From the IMG/VR virus record IMGVR_UViG_3300046777_000441, positions 1-30,434 of that record: DNA of 30,434 nucleotides, one strand, 5' to 3'. The stretch is from a virus. The first letter of the stretch is position 1; every line of letters starts with the position of its first letter. Position numbers and translations under genes: made by a program. The notes under the pieces are model-generated. The model was not told the origin of the DNA and ran no database searches. It saw nothing but the letters and a program-made list of their open reading frames with translations. This document shows positions 28,342-30,434 of this stretch, one piece after another.

Positions 28342-28764
28342 TTATCCTACCTTATAAAAGTGTTTTACTCGTGCCTTTGGATTTGGCTCGTGGTTATCAT
28401 ACCATACTCCATCAATTAAAGCCAAGGCATGCTGAGATTTTACCACAATATAGCGTCCTTTAGGGAATAACTCAGCAAACTTTTTTAATGTAATGTTTAA
28501 GTGAGTAGGCATTTTCCAATTACCTTTTACTTTTATGATGTCTTCCTCGTTCTCGATCTGGTAATCCTTTTCAGCATTCATAAGCCAGTTAATAGAGCAT
28601 GCCATCATAAGCCAGGATGATCCCCTACCATGTACCCTACCAAATGCCTTATAAACCTTATAGACATCGTAATAGGGCACGTCTAAGGCTATTGACGTGG
28701 CATTGAGTGCACAAGAGTTACGATCCTCGCTTGGAGCATGTACTATTTTCTTAATGTATTCCAT
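28342..28764 (-). CDS. Papain-like/C39-like cysteine-peptidase-fold protein, 140 aa
   Basis: The catalytic-style pattern is C18 in DRNSCALNATSIAL, H112 in KSQHALALIDGVWYDN and D123/N124 just behind. The arrangement Cys at an N-terminal helix, then HxxxxxDGxxxD in the C-terminal sheet, is that of papain-like and C39-like folds. The middle (LNITLKKFAELFPKGRYIVV) gives the strand before the His strand. It is very short and lacks a signal, so it would act in the cytoplasm. It may cut or bind a host protein early in infection; the substrate is unknown. I call the fold with fair confidence and activity with little. Confidence 0.62.
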   Translation of the reverse strand: MEYIKKIVHAPSEDRNSCALNATSIALDVPYYDVYKVYKAFGRVHGRGSSWLMMACSINWLMNAEKDYQIENEEDIIKVKGNWKMPTHLNITLKKFAELFPKGRYIVVKSQHALALIDGVWYDNHEPNPKARVKHFYKVG

Positions 28765-28777
28765 TTTATAAACCCTC

Positions 28778-29104
28778 CTAAGTATTCCATAAGTTTAATT
28801 CTAGGTTATGTAATTTGTCAACTATTTTTTTATAAACTTGTGCCTTGCTTTTATAGTAGTGGTAATTCTTATCACCTTCCCTAAAGTTTGCCCAAGTATT
28901 ACTTTCCGCATTGTGCAATATATCCCTGATAAGACTAGCGTCTTCGTAATGAGACTTAAAACCGTCAATATTGTAATGAGCGATAAAACCTGAGCATAAA
29001 TATAAATACTTGTATCCCGTCCCGTTAAGTTTGCTGATATCTGAGCATGCCTTAACTACATTATTCACGATTAAATTTTGTTGCTTTATTGTCAATGCCT
29101 CCAT
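28778..29104 (-). CDS. Conserved phage hypothetical protein, 108 aa
   Basis: MEALTIKQQNLIVNNVVKACSDISKLNGTGYKYLYLCSGFIAHYNIDGFKSHYEDA is a pattern seen in many phage early regions. It continues with charged helices to YKSKAQVYKKIVDKLHNLEL. It is soluble and mostly helical, with no enzymatic motif. It begins one base after the 58-aa gene's stop and GAAGGAG lies upstream. Function unknown. Confidence 0.7.
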   Translation of the reverse strand: MEALTIKQQNLIVNNVVKACSDISKLNGTGYKYLYLCSGFIAHYNIDGFKSHYEDASLIRDILHNAESNTWANFREGDKNYHYYKSKAQVYKKIVDKLHNLELNLWNT

Positions 29105-29105
29105 G

Positions 29106-29282
29106 TTAAATTACTCCTTCAAATATAGTTTTAGCGGTCTCTAGATTGTATTGAGTACTTTCGTATACCTGATAATCAGGATTGAATTCACAAAACTCTA
29201 GAGCCTCCTTTAGCGTATCTAATCCAAATATATCAAACTCTCCATGCTCAGTATCTCTATATACCAAATATAAGTTTTTCAT
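29106..29282 (-). CDS. Small acidic hypothetical protein, 58 aa
   Basis: AAGGAG lies nine bases before the ATG. MKNLYLVYRDTEHGEFDIFGLDTLKEALEFCEFNPDYQVYEST predicts a beta-hairpin, helix and strand, then NLETAKTIFEGVI. Tiny acidic alpha/beta proteins like this are frequent in early operons. No family assigned. Confidence 0.6.
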   Translation of the reverse strand: MKNLYLVYRDTEHGEFDIFGLDTLKEALEFCEFNPDYQVYESTQYNLETAKTIFEGVI

Positions 29283-29300
29283 TTTTCAATTCTCCTTAGT

Positions 29301-29942
29301 TTACTTAGTTGCAATAATCTTGATAACTTTAGCCATTTTAACCCCATGGGCTTTATATGCGATAACTTTCACGTCCTTATCATAGCATGCCCTACAACCA
29401 TTACATTTCCCTTCGTGCTCATAAGCTTTACATTCAAAAGCCCCTACTGGTAATGTATCGCTAAATATTGTGCTAGTTGTAGTGCCTTCGATAATTCCAC
29501 CACTAACGCTATCACTCGAAAATCTTACCACTACATTGGGTAAAGCTTGCATTCTAGCGATAACACTAGCAAACTTACTAAATTTATACATGCGAGTAGG
29601 AAGCCAATGTTTTACCCATGGAGTTAAACTCATAACCTGATAAATTTTCTCAGCTAATCGGATGTCGTACATGTCACCACTATCAAACCACCTAAAGTAC
29701 CTGCAAGAATCTAAAGCCAATACCATATCCGTAGTCCATCTAGTACGCTTCCAGTCTTCACGATTCTCTAAGCGTGGTTTCTTAACATTGGAAAACCTGT
29801 AATTACCAGTAGTTGCATAGCATCCACTGCAAGCGGGTACTAACTCTCCGTTAGAATCCTTAGATCCTGGACAAGTTTCCAATGCCTGAAGTGACCACGA
29901 TAAGATCCCATCAAGCTTACTAGTTTTAGACAAATTGATCAT
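29301..29942 (-). CDS. GP88-family (Gene product 88) phage protein, 213 aa
   Basis: The first 60 residues carry SKTSKLDGILSWSLQALETCPGS and ELVPACSGCYATTGNYRFSNVK, with C24, C38 and C41. Later blocks are YFRWFDSGDMYDIRLAEKIYQVM, LTPWVKHWLPTRMYKF and VVRFSSDSVSGG. The C-terminal cluster CKAYEHEGKCNGCRACYDKDVKVIAY holds four Cys. This is the GP88 domain layout of actinobacteriophages and many other phages. Metal or iron-sulphur binding is likely from the Cys pattern; the reaction is unknown. The start overlaps the 39-aa gene by ATGA, and it is an early, immediately expressed gene. Confidence 0.82.
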   Translation of the reverse strand: MINLSKTSKLDGILSWSLQALETCPGSKDSNGELVPACSGCYATTGNYRFSNVKKPRLENREDWKRTRWTTDMVLALDSCRYFRWFDSGDMYDIRLAEKIYQVMSLTPWVKHWLPTRMYKFSKFASVIARMQALPNVVVRFSSDSVSGGIIEGTTTSTIFSDTLPVGAFECKAYEHEGKCNGCRACYDKDVKVIAYKAHGVKMAKVIKIIATK

Positions 29943-30058
29943 TTCGACAACCTTTCAATCATCATTAAACACTCACGAATAAATAAATTATCACGTCTTC
30001 CTTTAGTAATTTTTAGCCTGTATTCTAGTTGCCATTTCCACCATTCTAAATCACTCAT
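29939..30058 (-). CDS. Small basic helical protein, 39 aa
   Basis: MSDLEWWKWQLEYRLKITKGRRDNLFIRECLMMIERLSK is short, basic and Trp-rich. AGGAGGAAGTAATC gives a strong ribosome site before ATG 30058. It overlaps the GP88 start by ATGA. It may bind nucleic acid or a membrane surface; function unknown. Confidence 0.6.
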   Translation of the reverse strand: MSDLEWWKWQLEYRLKITKGRRDNLFIRECLMMIERLSK

Positions 30059-30071
30059 GATTACTTCCTCC

Positions 30072-30170
30072 TTATGCGACATATGATACATAAACAATTA
30101 ACATTGTAAAGCTTACAAGTAAAAACCCTGTATTGAGTAAGCTTATTAGTTTTTCCTTACGTGACATCAT
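30072..30170 (-). CDS. Tiny membrane protein, first early gene, 32 aa
   Basis: AGGAGG lies eight bases before the ATG at 30170. MMSRKEKLISLLNTGFLLVSFTMLIVYVSYVA has a basic start and one transmembrane helix (about 10-31). It is the first gene behind the strong early promoter at 30226-30198, so it is probably made early in quantity. Function unknown; membrane-acting host-takeover or superinfection-exclusion roles are possibilities only. Confidence 0.6.
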   Translation of the reverse strand: MMSRKEKLISLLNTGFLLVSFTMLIVYVSYVA

Positions 30171-30197
30171 AGTTAATTCCTCCTAGTTAGTAACTCA

Positions 30198-30226
30198 ATT
30201 ATCATAGTTTATTCCCATGTTGTCAA
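30198..30226 (-). promoter_or_regulatory. Main leftward early promoter
   Basis: TTGACA (30226-30221), 17 bases, then GATAAT (30203-30198). It is eleven of twelve consensus matches with ideal spacing and is followed by a strong ribosome site for the first early gene. An 11-bp palindrome lies just upstream (30237-30247). Confidence 0.82.
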
Positions 30227-30434
30227 CAATGTTATTTCACAATGTGATAAACTTCTGAGCATGCTTACGAGTATCTATCCTAGGATGGATGTCTAATCAA
30301 GGTACTTATAAATATGCTTAAGAGTGTGGCATCACAACCCACACACTCGCTAAACTAGCAAGTAAACTATCCAACAAGCTTGATAAACTGTACAGCGTAA
30401 CTCTAAAGCATGGGGGAGGGGGCTAGCTGTAAAG
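30227..30434. promoter_or_regulatory. Non-coding control region upstream of the early genes
   Basis: No credible gene is seen. The region holds the palindrome TCACA-A-TGTGA at 30237-30247, the 10-bp palindrome ATCCTAGGAT at 30277-30286, and a 7-bp inverted repeat GAGTGTG (30322-30328)/CACACTC (30342-30348) with a 13-base loop. It also has a direct repeat ATGCTTAnGAGT at 30261-30272 and 30314-30325, and a G-rich run near 30412-30421. Several TAAACT copies are present. It could be an origin, operator cluster or genome-end neighbourhood; none of these is proven. Confidence 0.55.

Noticed and set aside
30410-30434. ATG-started frame running off the right end
   Set aside because: Only eight codons are visible, no ribosome site; not enough to call a gene.

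Overview
The window is 30.4 kb of a tailed-phage genome. The tail looks podovirus-like, with a tubular adaptor, a nozzle-like protein and large internal virion (ejection) proteins. The replication genes are T7-like: family A DNA polymerase, primase-helicase, gp2.5-like SSB and a 5'-3' exonuclease. No host gene, tRNA, integrase, repressor or CRISPR array was found, so a lytic lifestyle is the simplest reading. Promoters are of the bacterial sigma-70 type and start sites mostly have AGGAG-type ribosome binding sites. A Gram-negative, probably proteobacterial host is my inference only.

Positions 1-15473 (+ strand) are the late half. They hold a cluster of tail-fibre and receptor-binding genes with small partner proteins (1-5194), interrupted by an HNH homing endonuclease gene. 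Next come a holin-like membrane protein, a small putative structural protein and four tiny lysine-rich proteins (5214-6577). A sigma-70 promoter then abuts the adaptor gene (6582-6615), followed by adaptor, nozzle, collar-domain fibre, two internal virion proteins and a very large virion protein. That large gene is split into two reading frames by an apparent frameshift near 13312. A three-helix-type holin and an M15 peptidase endolysin close the block.

Positions 15472-30170 (- strand) are the early/replication half, transcribed leftward and converging on the late genes at a hairpin terminator (15472-15494). Reading leftward from 30170 the order is: small early genes, a GP88-family protein, a papain-like cysteine-peptidase-like protein, a short C5-methyltransferase-like protein, zinc-ribbon proteins, primase-helicase, a PDDEXK-like protein, membrane microproteins, DNA polymerase, SSB, exonuclease, a PDDEXK resolvase-like nuclease, a metallophosphoesterase, a DUF3310 protein and a class II ribonucleotide reductase. 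Genes are tightly packed; most junctions are ATGA or TAATG overlaps, and at least seventeen genes encode fewer than 65 residues. Several sigma-70-like promoters with exactly 17-bp spacers lie on this strand, and five share the core TGTGnTATAAT or a close variant.

Positions 30171-30434 are a non-coding control region with a near-consensus leftward promoter, a small palindrome, a hairpin and short repeats. Terminase, portal, capsid and any phage RNA polymerase are not in the window. If the genome is circularly permuted, rightward structural genes would begin beyond 30434 and re-enter at position 1.

The points most worth a second look are the homing endonuclease carrying a fibre-like N-terminus, the frameshifted ejection protein, the near-leaderless late promoter, the shared early-promoter motif, the run of lysine-rich microproteins, and the early cysteine-peptidase-like protein.
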